DNA of 7,105 bases, taken from the NCBI GenBank assembly GCA_015489035.1, contig WFMP01000186.1:1-7105 (forward strand), given 5' to 3'. How positions within the stretch are numbered: position 1 is the stretch's first letter; each line of letters begins with the position of its first letter. Shown one piece after another: positions 1 to 6,259 of the stretch. Below the pieces are notes generated by a model. The model was given only the letters and a program-made list of their open reading frames with translations. It was not told where the DNA came from and ran no database searches. The translations under genes and the position numbers were made by a program. This stretch comes from Candidatus Altimarinota bacterium (GTDB lineage Bacteria; Patescibacteriota; Gracilibacteria; Absconditabacterales; Absconditicoccaceae).

Positions 1-2
1 AT

Positions 3-1502
3 GATATTTTATCACTATCATATGAATTAAGAAAAAAAAAAAAAGAGTATCTAATATGTTTTTATTTAAATGCTCGAAATATTTTAATAAAAAAAGAAGT
101 CATAAGTGTTGGATTGGTAGATAAAAGTTTATTTCATCCTAGAGAAATTTTTTATCCTGCAATTGAACTAAATGCATCTAATGTTATATTAGTACATAAC
201 CATCCTACAGGTGACTCGGCCCCAAGTAAAAACGATATTGACATAGTTAATAAAATCACTCAAGCAGGAAATTTAATTGGAATTTCTATAATCGATTTTT
301 TAATAGTTTCAAAATCAGATAATTATAGTTTTTTTGACACTATTAGCCATAATGAAAAGCCGTTGGAATATGTAAGTGAAGGGGAACAAAAATCATTATT
401 TGACTTTTTGGAAACAGAAAAACCAATATATGAGACATGCATTAAAAAAGTTGTAGAATACAATTATTTTTTACCAAAAGTAAAAAATAATTACCACCAA
501 TTACAAAATAGAAGATATATAGGGAGTAAGCAGAAGCTCTTAGATTGGATTTTTTCCATTATTGATAAAGAATGTAAAAATAGTAAAACTTTTACAGATA
601 TATTCGCAGGTACTGGGATTGTTTCATCAGTAGCAATGAAATATTACAAACACACTATAATTAATGATTTTTTGTATTCTAATAATATTATATATAAAGC
701 TTTTTTTGATAATCAAAAATATGATGAAGATAAAATAAATAATATTATTAGAAACTATAATAATATAAGTCCTGATGATATAGAAGAAAATTATTTTTCT
801 AATAACTTTGGAGGCAAATACTTTAGTCATTCTGCATCAAAAAAGATTGGTTTCATACGAGAAAATATAGAAAATAACAAAGTAAATTTAGCTGAAAAAG
901 AATATAATATTCTACTTGCATCTTTACTTTATTCTGTAGATAAAATAGCTAATACAGTAGGCCATTACGATGCATACTTTAAAAAACATACAATTGAAGA
1001 TAAGTTTTTTATGAAACCAATTGAACCATTTAGAACTAATACGAAAATAGACATTCATCAAGAAGATGCAAATCAGTTAGCTAAAAATATTAAGACAGAT
1101 ATAGTTTATATTGATCCACCATATAATTCAAGACAGTACAGCAGATTTTATCACGTTTTAGAAACACTGATTAAGTGGGATAAACCTGAACTACATGGTG
1201 TTGCATTGAAACCAGAGCCGGAAAATATGAGTGCCTATTGTAAGGTTCAAGCAAAACAAAAGCTATATGAATTGGTTAATGACATACAAACTAAATATTT
1301 TGTTCTTTCATATAATAATACATATAATTCAAAAAGTAATTCGTCGAAAAATAAAATTACACTTGAAGAAATCGAACACATTTTAAAGTCTGTAGGAGAA
1401 ACAAAGATTTTTGAAAAAGAGCATCAACAGTTTAATACGGGTAAAACTGAATTTAATAATCACAGAGAATATTTATTTGTGACTAAGGTTAAAAATGCTT
1501 GA
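3..1502 (+). CDS. RadC/JAB domain fused to D12-class DNA adenine methyltransferase (5' partial)
   Basis: The reading frame is open to the left edge, and the part before the TTG at 114 still aligns with RadC, so the start lies outside the window; I count 499 visible residues from position 3. Residues about 10-95 are a RadC-type JAB fold. They carry E32 and the metal-binding signature H65-N-H67-P-T-G with S75 and D78, so the JAMM residues look intact. After a linker (about 96-160), the YIGSK start of a D12 (MethyltransfD12) N6-adenine methylase follows, with SAM motif I FTDIFAGTG (197-205) and catalytic motif IV DPPY (371-374) in the context DPPYNSRQY, as in M.FokI-like enzymes. The inferred role is to methylate one strand of the asymmetric site cut by the endonuclease encoded downstream. 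The role of RadC here is unknown. The gene overlaps the next one by 8 bp, so they are probably translationally coupled. A 13-A run lies in the RadC part. Methylase call firm; fusion well supported by the uninterrupted frame. Confidence 0.9.
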   Translation, partial: DILSLSYELRKKKKEYLICFYLNARNILIKKEVISVGLVDKSLFHPREIFYPAIELNASNVILVHNHPTGDSAPSKNDIDIVNKITQAGNLIGISIIDFLIVSKSDNYSFFDTISHNEKPLEYVSEGEQKSLFDFLETEKPIYETCIKKVVEYNYFLPKVKNNYHQLQNRRYIGSKQKLLDWIFSIIDKECKNSKTFTDIFAGTGIVSSVAMKYYKHTIINDFLYSNNIIYKAFFDNQKYDEDKINNIIRNYNNISPDDIEENYFSNNFGGKYFSHSASKKIGFIRENIENNKVNLAEKEYNILLASLLYSVDKIANTVGHYDAYFKKHTIEDKFFMKPIEPFRTNTKIDIHQEDANQLAKNIKTDIVYIDPPYNSRQYSRFYHVLETLIKWDKPELHGVALKPEPENMSAYCKVQAKQKLYELVNDIQTKYFVLSYNNTYNSKSNSSKNKITLEEIEHILKSVGETKIFEKEHQQFNTGKTEFNNHREYLFVTKVKNA

Positions 1503-2397
1503 TCCGGTTAAAAGATCTCCAATGTTTTATGTTGGAGATAAGTACAAACTAATAAAAGAAATCAAAGCATATTTCCCAAAAAATATCAATACTTTTATTG
1601 AACCCTTTGTCGGTGGAGGAACAGTCTCGTTAAATGTGCAAGCAAAACGATACCGTTTAAATGATATTGATAAGAATGTTTATAATTTACATTTGTTTTT
1701 GCAGAAAGAAGCATCAAACGCAAACTTTTTTGATAAAGCATTAAATTATATAAAAAAGTATGATTTATCAAGATCTTTTTTAGAAAATTTAGTACCCGTT
1801 AGCTTGAAAGAAAAATATAAAAAAACATATTATGCACATTACAATAGAGAAGGTTATGGAAAACTAAAAGATGATTTTAATAGTTTATGTACAAAAGACT
1901 ATTTTCTTCTCTACTTATTATTAATTTATGGATTCAATAGAATGTTAAGGTTTAATGCAAAAGGTGACTTTAATGTTCCAGTAGGTAATGTGGATTTCAA
2001 TAAAAATGTCACAATAGCTTTGAATAATTATTTTAATTTTTCAAGAAGTAATAACATTAAATTTGAAAACTTAGACTTTAAAACTTTTATAAAAAAGAAC
2101 AAATTCGAAAAGGATGATTTTCTTTATTTAGATCCACCGTATCTAATTACATTTAGTGAATATAATAAAATATGGAACGAGAACAAAGAACACGAGTTAC
2201 TAGATTTTCTAGATAGTTTACATCAGAAAAATATCAAGTTTGCAATATCTAACGTAACTCATTATAAAGATAGAATTAATATTATATTTATTGAATGGAT
2301 GAAGAAATATAATGTAAAAAAAATAAAAAGCAATTACATAAGTTATCATGACAATTCTGTAAAAAAAATAGAAGAAGTTTTAGTAATAAACTATTGA
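1495..2397 (+). CDS. Dam-like (D12-class) DNA adenine methyltransferase
   Basis: This 300-residue protein has the full D12 (Dam/DpnII-type) N6-adenine methyltransferase layout: an N-terminal FYVGDKYK segment (11-18) for SAM binding, motif I FIEPFVGGGTVSLN (34-47), an LND acidic pair soon after, and catalytic motif IV DPPY (213-216). The length is close to E. coli Dam (278 residues). The ATG overlaps the end of the upstream methylase gene by 8 bp, with TAAGG six to seven bases before it, and the endonuclease gene starts 13 bp downstream. Two adenine methylases beside one nuclease is the usual arrangement for an enzyme with an asymmetric target, one methylase per strand. The target is not readable from the sequence; GGATC (AlwI) or GAGTC (MlyI/PleI/BstNBI) would be family-based guesses. 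Confidence 0.92.
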   Translation: MLDPVKRSPMFYVGDKYKLIKEIKAYFPKNINTFIEPFVGGGTVSLNVQAKRYRLNDIDKNVYNLHLFLQKEASNANFFDKALNYIKKYDLSRSFLENLVPVSLKEKYKKTYYAHYNREGYGKLKDDFNSLCTKDYFLLYLLLIYGFNRMLRFNAKGDFNVPVGNVDFNKNVTIALNNYFNFSRSNNIKFENLDFKTFIKKNKFEKDDFLYLDPPYLITFSEYNKIWNENKEHELLDFLDSLHQKNIKFAISNVTHYKDRINIIFIEWMKKYNVKKIKSNYISYHDNSVKKIEEVLVINY

Positions 2398-2410
2398 GGA
2401 ATATATAAAT

Positions 2411-4006
2411 ATGGCAAAAAGAAAATTAGAATATAAACCTTTGTTGTTTACAACAACAGTTAGAAATCCAAGTAGAGTAAAAGGCTTATTATATATTTTA
2501 AAAAAATATAATGGACAACTCTTGACAAATGCATTATCCATAGAAATAATGGGTGAGCTTATAAAGCACGGTCTTTACCGACCAACGAAAGAAGTGACAC
2601 AAGAAATAAAAGATAAATTAAGTGGAACAAGAAGCGGAGAATTTTCAAACAAAATATTAACTAATAAAGAGGTCCAACATTTATTAGTAGCAAATCCACA
2701 GCATCATAAAGAAGCAGGATTTGATAGTGGTTGGGCGTCAAGGTTTGCTACAGTTTTTGACTTTACTAAAGAATTAGGATTTGTGTATTTTTGGCAAAAT
2801 GAAAAAATAATTTTTTCTAAAATAGGTCTTAAACTAGCTAGTGTCTACAAAGTAGATATTGAAGATGAATTTTTAATTGTTTCTGAGGAGCACCCTGAAT
2901 TTGAACAACAAGCTTTTTTACATTCATTTTCTAAATATCAAAGAAAGAATCCATTTGTTAGAGTACTCAATGATAATATCCCTTTAATTTTACTCATAGA
3001 AACTATCCAAAAACTAAATAATGATAAAAAATTCAATGGTGCAGGAATATCAAAACTTGAGTTGCCATTGCTCATATTTTGGAAAAACAATAGTTCTCAG
3101 GAGTTATATGAAAGAATTGTAAAACTTAGAGAAGATTATAGCTATCAACCGAGTTGGGAAGTTATTACCGATATATGTGTTAATGAAATAATGTCAAATG
3201 ATTTTAAAGAGTTTAAACCAAAATCAATTATGACAGAATACCCAGATGAATTTATAAGAAAAATGAGATTAACAGGTTTAATTTCCTTTAGAGGTGGAGG
3301 AAGATTTATTGATATAAATAAAAAAGAATCATCTACTATAAATTACATTTTAAAAACATATTCTAAATACTCTCAGTATACGGAAGAAAAAGATTATTTC
3401 GAATATATGTCAAAAGTTGATGAAAATCTAATTTCATTTGAAAGTAAAAAAACAACTACTAGTGAAAACAACAAATATTTAGAAAAGTGGGTAAAACATT
3501 TTTCATGGAACACTATTAAAGATGAACTTGAGATACTAACTAAGAAAAAACTATCAAAAGATGATATATTAAGATATCTAACCAATCCAACTAGATTAGA
3601 ATTTTTAACAGCACTTGCAATTAAATCGAAAATGCCTAAGACTACAGTTATGCCTAACTATCCATGTGACGATGAAGGTATACCAACTTCTACGGCTGGT
3701 GGACAAGGTAATCAAGGCGATATCGAATGTTTAGAAGGAAAAAATGGTATTTTAGTCGAGGTAACAATGTCTGAAGGACGAACCCAGACCATGATGGAGA
3801 TATGGCCAATTACGAGGCATATAGAAGAGTTTCAAAAGAAATCAAGAAATCCAATATGCCACTTTATAGCACCTAGTATTTTTAGAGATTCTGAACGACA
3901 AATAAAATTTGTTAAACAAGAAGATAATATATTGATAGTTCCAAATACAATTAATTCATTTGTAGAATATTTAGAAAATAATAAAAAACTTTATATAGAA
4001 CAATAG
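2411..4006 (+). CDS. Type IIS restriction endonuclease, AlwI / N.BstNBI family
   Basis: This 531-residue protein resembles the AlwI/MlyI/PleI/N.BstNBI family, whose members recognise a short asymmetric site and cut a few bases outside it. The N-terminal two thirds would be the recognition part. The C-terminal part is a PD-(D/E)XK-like nuclease: E397 (RLEFLTALAI), D437 (QGNQGDIEC), E450 (ILVEVTM) and E463 (MMEIWPITRH). The D-to-E spacings of 13 and 26 residues match the catalytic D456, E469 and E482 that I recall for the nickase BspD6I, and E397 lies close to where its E418 would fall. Threonine stands where many PD-(D/E)XK enzymes have lysine. A GAGGA ribosome site overlaps the upstream stop codon, ten bases before the ATG. 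The stop is only two bases from the attC R'' box. Whether it cuts both strands or nicks one cannot be told. Confidence 0.85.
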   Translation: MAKRKLEYKPLLFTTTVRNPSRVKGLLYILKKYNGQLLTNALSIEIMGELIKHGLYRPTKEVTQEIKDKLSGTRSGEFSNKILTNKEVQHLLVANPQHHKEAGFDSGWASRFATVFDFTKELGFVYFWQNEKIIFSKIGLKLASVYKVDIEDEFLIVSEEHPEFEQQAFLHSFSKYQRKNPFVRVLNDNIPLILLIETIQKLNNDKKFNGAGISKLELPLLIFWKNNSSQELYERIVKLREDYSYQPSWEVITDICVNEIMSNDFKEFKPKSIMTEYPDEFIRKMRLTGLISFRGGGRFIDINKKESSTINYILKTYSKYSQYTEEKDYFEYMSKVDENLISFESKKTTTSENNKYLEKWVKHFSWNTIKDELEILTKKKLSKDDILRYLTNPTRLEFLTALAIKSKMPKTTVMPNYPCDDEGIPTSTAGGQGNQGDIECLEGKNGILVEVTMSEGRTQTMMEIWPITRHIEEFQKKSRNPICHFIAPSIFRDSERQIKFVKQEDNILIVPNTINSFVEYLENNKKLYIEQ

Positions 4007-4008
4007 AC

Positions 4009-4066
4009 ACATAACAAGTACTAGCAACGAACGCAAAGAGCGCGTCGCTGAAGTTAGACGTTATAC
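4009..4066 (+). other. attC site 1 (R-M cassette / HEPN cassette)
   Basis: R'' ACATAAC (4009-4015) and R' GTTATAC (4060-4066) frame a region with nested short stems: AG/CT, CGA/TCG and CGC/GCG around the loop AAAGA. At 58 bp it is close to the known minimal attC length. It starts two bases after the endonuclease stop codon. The expected crossover is between G4060 and T4061. Confidence 0.85.
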
Positions 4067-4850
4067 TCAAAAAAGGATATAGACATATGAAATTAGTTAT
4101 GCCTTGTATGGCTTGTTTCCAAGAATTAGGCAAGCCTACTAATGAATTTGTAACATTAGAATTTCGTGATGATGGTCGTTATGAAGTGCATTGTTCACGA
4201 GGACATAATTCAGTAACAGTTTTACAACAACAAAAATTTGAAATTCTATTTGATATAGGTGCAAATGCAATTATTGACGGATACTATCGTGAAGCAATTT
4301 CATCATTTACATCAAGTCTTGAAAGATTCTATGAGTTTTCTATAAAAGTATTTTGTGAAAATAATTCAATGAATAATGATACTTATCTTAAAATTTGGAA
4401 GCAAGTGTCAAATCAATCAGAACGTCAATTAGGAGCTTTTTTATTTCTTTGGACAAGTAAATTTAAGGAAACTCCTGAATTATTAAATAATAAAGATACT
4501 AAATTTAGAAATGAAGTTATACACAAAGGCAAAATACCCACAAAACAAGAAGCATTAATATTTGGGAATACAATTTTAAAAATAATTAGACCAAAAATCA
4601 AACAACTACAGTCTTTATTTGAAGAAGAAATTTCATCTGTTATATCTAAACATATTAGGGACTGTTCTAAAATAGAAACAAATCAAATTTCAGGAGGGAC
4701 AATGTGTGCTAATACTATCATTAGTCTTTCATCTGGAGAAGAAAGTCACAATACTCAAACATTAGAAAATGCATTAAAATCAATCCTTGAATCGAGAGAT
4801 ATAATTGAAAGTACCGAAAGTATAACACGCGGGTTGAACACGCGCGCCCG
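4061..4850 (+). mobile_element. Integron cassette 2: zinc-finger/HEPN gene
   Basis: A 790-bp unit from the TT of one R' to the G of the next. Its own ends match: R'' GTATAAC (4820-4826) is the reverse complement of its leading GTTATAC (4060-4066). The gene fills the cassette and runs out of its 3' end into the next one. The ribosome site AAAAGGA is within the first 20 bases, and no promoter is evident, so it depends on upstream transcription. Confidence 0.82.
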
Positions 4851-4860
4851 TTATGTCTAG
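4087..4860 (+). CDS. Zinc-finger plus HEPN-like domain protein, C-terminus encoded by attC
   Basis: I do not recognise this 257-residue protein as a named family. Residues 5-41 form a probable zinc finger with C7, C10, C36 and H40 (CxxC, then CSRGH). Residues about 50-175 are mostly helical and contain R141-N-E-V-I-H146, the R-x4-H motif of HEPN domains, many of which are ribonucleases in toxin and antiviral systems. The region 176-240 looks like a helical tail. AAAAGGA lies nine bases before the ATG, just inside the cassette start. The last 11 codons (TRGLNTRARYV) run through the attC, and the TAG stop lies in the next cassette, so the C-terminus depends on what is inserted downstream. The neighbour encodes a RES protein; Pfam knows HEPN-like domains N-terminal to RES, so the two may work together. 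RNase activity is inferred from one motif. Confidence 0.75.
   Translation: MKLVMPCMACFQELGKPTNEFVTLEFRDDGRYEVHCSRGHNSVTVLQQQKFEILFDIGANAIIDGYYREAISSFTSSLERFYEFSIKVFCENNSMNNDTYLKIWKQVSNQSERQLGAFLFLWTSKFKETPELLNNKDTKFRNEVIHKGKIPTKQEALIFGNTILKIIRPKIKQLQSLFEEEISSVISKHIRDCSKIETNQISGGTMCANTIISLSSGEESHNTQTLENALKSILESRDIIESTESITRGLNTRARYV
4820..4856 (+). other. attC site 2, short and protein-coding (HEPN cassette / RES cassette)
   Basis: R'' GTATAAC (4820-4826) and R' GTTATGT (4850-4856) are separated by only 23 bases, giving 37 bp against the usual 55 or more. The core is GC-rich in an AT-rich setting, with AACACGCG and the closely similar AACACGCGCG in tandem (4824-4830 and 4837-4846) and CGGG/CCCG arms (4830-4833 with 4847-4850). 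Both boxes match the other ends of their cassettes, which is the main proof that it is a real junction. It may be an internally deleted attC. Confidence 0.72.
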
Positions 4861-5701
4861 ATTACATGTAGAAAAAAGGAAAAGAATGAGCTTTAAATCT
4901 TGGCGAAGTTATTGGGAATTTAGATATGCTGTAAAAAACAACTCAAGATTTATTTTAGATAAGGAGTCAAAAGATTTTCTAACTGCAATAGAGGAAACAT
5001 GCTCAAGTCGGGTTGAAATAATATCAATATCTAGTTCTTTATGGAGAGCTCAAATCGGCTGTGATTATGTACCGCAATATCAAGAAGATGAACATGGTGA
5101 CGATATTCATGTTGATGATGTACCTGTTCCTTTTGAGGATAAACGAATGAAGCCTTTAAGTAGCAGTGCTTCTGAAGGAAGAGCAAACCCTAAAGGTATA
5201 CCTTATTTATATGTCGCTACGGATAAAGAAACAGCAATGTCGGAAGTACGTCCTAGTTTAGGTGCAATCCTTTCTATTGGAAAGTTTAAACCAAATAAAA
5301 AACTGAAAATAATTGATTTTTCAGTTCATCAAGGTAAGATGAAATTTTTTCTTAAAGAATCTGACGATATAAAAAAGTCGGAAGCAGTATGGACAGATAT
5401 GGATAATGCATTCTCTGTACCAACATCAAACACTAATTATAACTCTGATTATGTACCAACTCAAATTATTGCAGAATTTATAAAATCTCTTGGGTATGAT
5501 GGAATAGCCTATAAAAGTTCCTTGGGGAATGGACACAATATTGTACTTTTCGATTTAGACATGGCAACCATAACAGAAAATGATATTTATGAAGTTAAAA
5601 AAGTTGATTTTGCTTTCGAGAGTGTTGTAAATCAATATACACAGTATTAACGCAAGGACATAACAAAACGAAGCTAATCCCTAAACGGGTTAGCTTCGCC
5701 G
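4851..5701 (+). mobile_element. Integron cassette 3: RES gene
   Basis: An 851-bp unit whose ends agree over eight bases: leading GTTATGTC (4850-4857) is the reverse complement of GACATAAC (5657-5664) before its attC. This shows that the HEPN and RES genes belong to different cassettes although their reading frames appear to overlap. Confidence 0.87.
4886..5650 (+). CDS. RES-domain protein (probable NAD+-degrading or ADP-ribosylating toxin family)
   Basis: The three residues that name the RES family appear in order: R54 (SLWRAQIG), E120 (YVATDKETAMSEVRP) and S211 (GYDGIAYKSSLG). RES toxins such as MbcT and those of RES-Xre pairs consume NAD+ or transfer ADP-ribose. The 254-residue length exceeds stand-alone RES toxins (about 150-190) because of an N-terminal extension (1-50). 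I start at 4886 because AAAAGGA lies five bases upstream, as in the sister cassettes. The in-frame ATG at 4853 lies inside the attC R' box with only the GC-rich hairpin before it. No Xre-type antitoxin is adjacent; the zinc-finger/HEPN gene upstream is the only candidate partner. The stop is seven bases before the attC. Family call good; biochemical activity inferred. Confidence 0.8.
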   Translation: MSFKSWRSYWEFRYAVKNNSRFILDKESKDFLTAIEETCSSRVEIISISSSLWRAQIGCDYVPQYQEDEHGDDIHVDDVPVPFEDKRMKPLSSSASEGRANPKGIPYLYVATDKETAMSEVRPSLGAILSIGKFKPNKKLKIIDFSVHQGKMKFFLKESDDIKKSEAVWTDMDNAFSVPTSNTNYNSDYVPTQIIAEFIKSLGYDGIAYKSSLGNGHNIVLFDLDMATITENDIYEVKKVDFAFESVVNQYTQY

Positions 5702-5707
5702 TTATAC
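5658..5707 (+). other. attC site 3 (RES cassette / YciI cassette)
   Basis: R'' ACATAAC (5658-5664) and R' GTTATAC (5701-5707) enclose a 12-bp stem, 5669-5680 with 5687-5698, broken only by one T-G pair, and a six-base loop CTAAAC. It is 50 bp long. It begins eight bases after the RES stop codon. No T-run follows the hairpin, so it is not a typical terminator. Confidence 0.9.
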
Positions 5708-6166
5708 TCACAAAAGGATTAAAATGTTTATAGTATCATTAACATATATAGTAGATTTAGAAAAAGTAGATAAATTGCTACCATTACATGTAGATTATTT
5801 AAAAAATCAATATGAAAAAGGAAATTTCATTGCATCAGGAAGAAAAATTCCAAGAACTGGTGGAATTATCTTATCAAAATTAGACAGTATAAAAAAATTA
5901 GAAGAAGTTTTAAATCAAGACCCATTTAAAATTAATAATTTAGCAGAGTATAAAATAGAAGAATTTATACCAAGTATGACAAGTGATGACTTTGTCAATT
6001 TAAAAGAAGAATAGTAGTAAATTTGGTATAAAAGAGTATAACAAATCGTAGCAACAAAAATATGTTACCCTCGCCGAAAAAAAGCTTGAAAAACTAGAGA
6101 AGTTCAGCTACCATTGTAGAACTTAAAAAAGTACAAATACAGGTAACATATTTTTGTACTCAGTCG
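5702..6166 (+). mobile_element. Integron cassette 4: YciI-like gene
   Basis: A 465-bp unit with ends that agree over nine bases: leading GTTATACTC (5701-5709) and GAGTATAAC (6034-6042) before its attC. Its first 19 bases differ at one position from those of the HEPN cassette (GTTATACTCACAAAAGGAT against GTTATACTCAAAAAAGGAT), giving both the same ribosome-binding leader. Confidence 0.87.
5724..6014 (+). CDS. YciI-like (YCII-related) domain protein
   Basis: This 96-residue protein fits the YCII domain, a small alpha/beta fold of the dimeric ferredoxin-like type. The start MFIVSLTY, the LHVDYL segment with H22, the FIASGRKIPRTGGIIL block (35-50) and QDPF with D66 are the family's typical features; H22 and D66 correspond to the conserved His/Asp pair thought to form the active site. 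Family members are proposed to act as small hydrolases or enzymes of unknown substrate, so no reaction is assigned. It is the only gene of its cassette. An AAAAGGAT ribosome site falls just after the R' box, five bases before the ATG. The stop is about 20 bases before the attC. It could be a metabolic passenger rather than a defence gene. Confidence 0.85.
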   Translation: MFIVSLTYIVDLEKVDKLLPLHVDYLKNQYEKGNFIASGRKIPRTGGIILSKLDSIKKLEEVLNQDPFKINNLAEYKIEEFIPSMTSDDFVNLKEE

Positions 6167-6172
6167 TTATCC
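6036..6172 (+). other. attC site 4, long (YciI cassette / next unit)
   Basis: R'' GTATAAC (6036-6042) and R' GTTATCC (6166-6172) frame a 137-bp site at the upper end of attC lengths. A 16-bp perfect stem pairs 6054-6069 with 6142-6157. The 72-base top loop contains a second hairpin (AAGTT 6100-6104 with AACTT 6120-6124, then CTAC with GTAG around CATT). Confidence 0.85.
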
Positions 6173-6187
6173 GCTCACTGCGTGACC
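6166..6187 (+). repeat. 22-bp cassette-leader repeat, copy 1 (stray segment before the HigBA cassette)
   Basis: This segment, starting GTTATCCGC and ending GCGTGACC, lies between the R' of attC 4 and the R' that truly matches the HigBA cassette (GTTAGCA at 6188). It is repeated exactly at 6994-7015, and two flanking bases also match, making 24 identical bases. It contains TCAC-TGC-GTGA, a small palindrome. Confidence 0.85.
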
Positions 6188-6219
6188 GTTAGCATACATT
6201 CAAACATCTACTTACTAAA

Positions 6220-6253
6220 TTTAAAGTTCTATTAATGGGAACTATACTATAAT
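6220..6253 (+). promoter_or_regulatory. Probable sigma70-type higBA promoter
   Basis: TTTAAA (6220-6225), 17 bases, then TATACT (6243-6248) is an acceptable vegetative promoter. An overlapping TATAAT (6248-6253) is a better -10 but has no good -35 at normal distance. Transcription would start about 6255-6260, at or just before the toxin ATG. Confidence 0.55.
6222..6246 (+). promoter_or_regulatory. Probable HigA operator (inverted repeat)
   Basis: TAAAGTTC, nine bases, then GAACTATA forms an inverted repeat matching at seven of eight positions per arm. It overlaps the -35 to -10 region, the place expected for an autorepressing HigA protein. Binding is inferred from position and symmetry only. 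Confidence 0.5.
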
Positions 6254-6259
6254 ACTCCA

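Larger units (their letters stand above)
1..4060 (+). mobile_element. Integron cassette 1 (5' partial): three-gene restriction-modification cassette
   Basis: The segment ends at the G of the attC R' box at 4060 and carries the two methylase genes and the endonuclease gene as one tight operon. Its R'' reads ACATAAC preceded by AC, so its 5' end, outside the window, should begin GTTATGTGT if the cassette is intact. At more than 4 kb it is several times longer than ordinary cassettes. The left boundary is not seen, so it remains possible that only the last part is cassette-borne. Confidence 0.6.

Noticed and set aside
114..116. TTG as the start of the first methylase gene
   Set aside because: The frame stays open to the left edge and the preceding residues (LICFYLNARNILIKKEVISVG) fit the RadC fold, including its conserved glutamate. 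The gene is therefore cut by the window rather than starting here.
627..830. Reverse-strand reading frame of 67 codons
   Set aside because: It is antisense to the methylase domain, made of low-complexity I/F/Y codons from AT-rich sequence, and has no ribosome site.
3394..3585. Reverse-strand reading frame of 63 codons
   Set aside because: It lies wholly antisense to the endonuclease gene, and the serine/phenylalanine-rich product resembles nothing.
3951..4133. Reverse-strand reading frame across attC 1
   Set aside because: It spans the endonuclease end, the attC and the HEPN start, with no signal of its own.
5669..5698. Rho-independent terminator after the RES gene
   Set aside because: The hairpin is strong but no T-run follows, and it is fully explained as the attC stem.
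6100..6124. Second HigA operator in the attC 4 loop (AGTTC...GAACT resembles the higB operator)
   Set aside because: The spacer is 13 instead of 9 bases and the arms do not extend like the operator; the folding of the attC loop explains it better.
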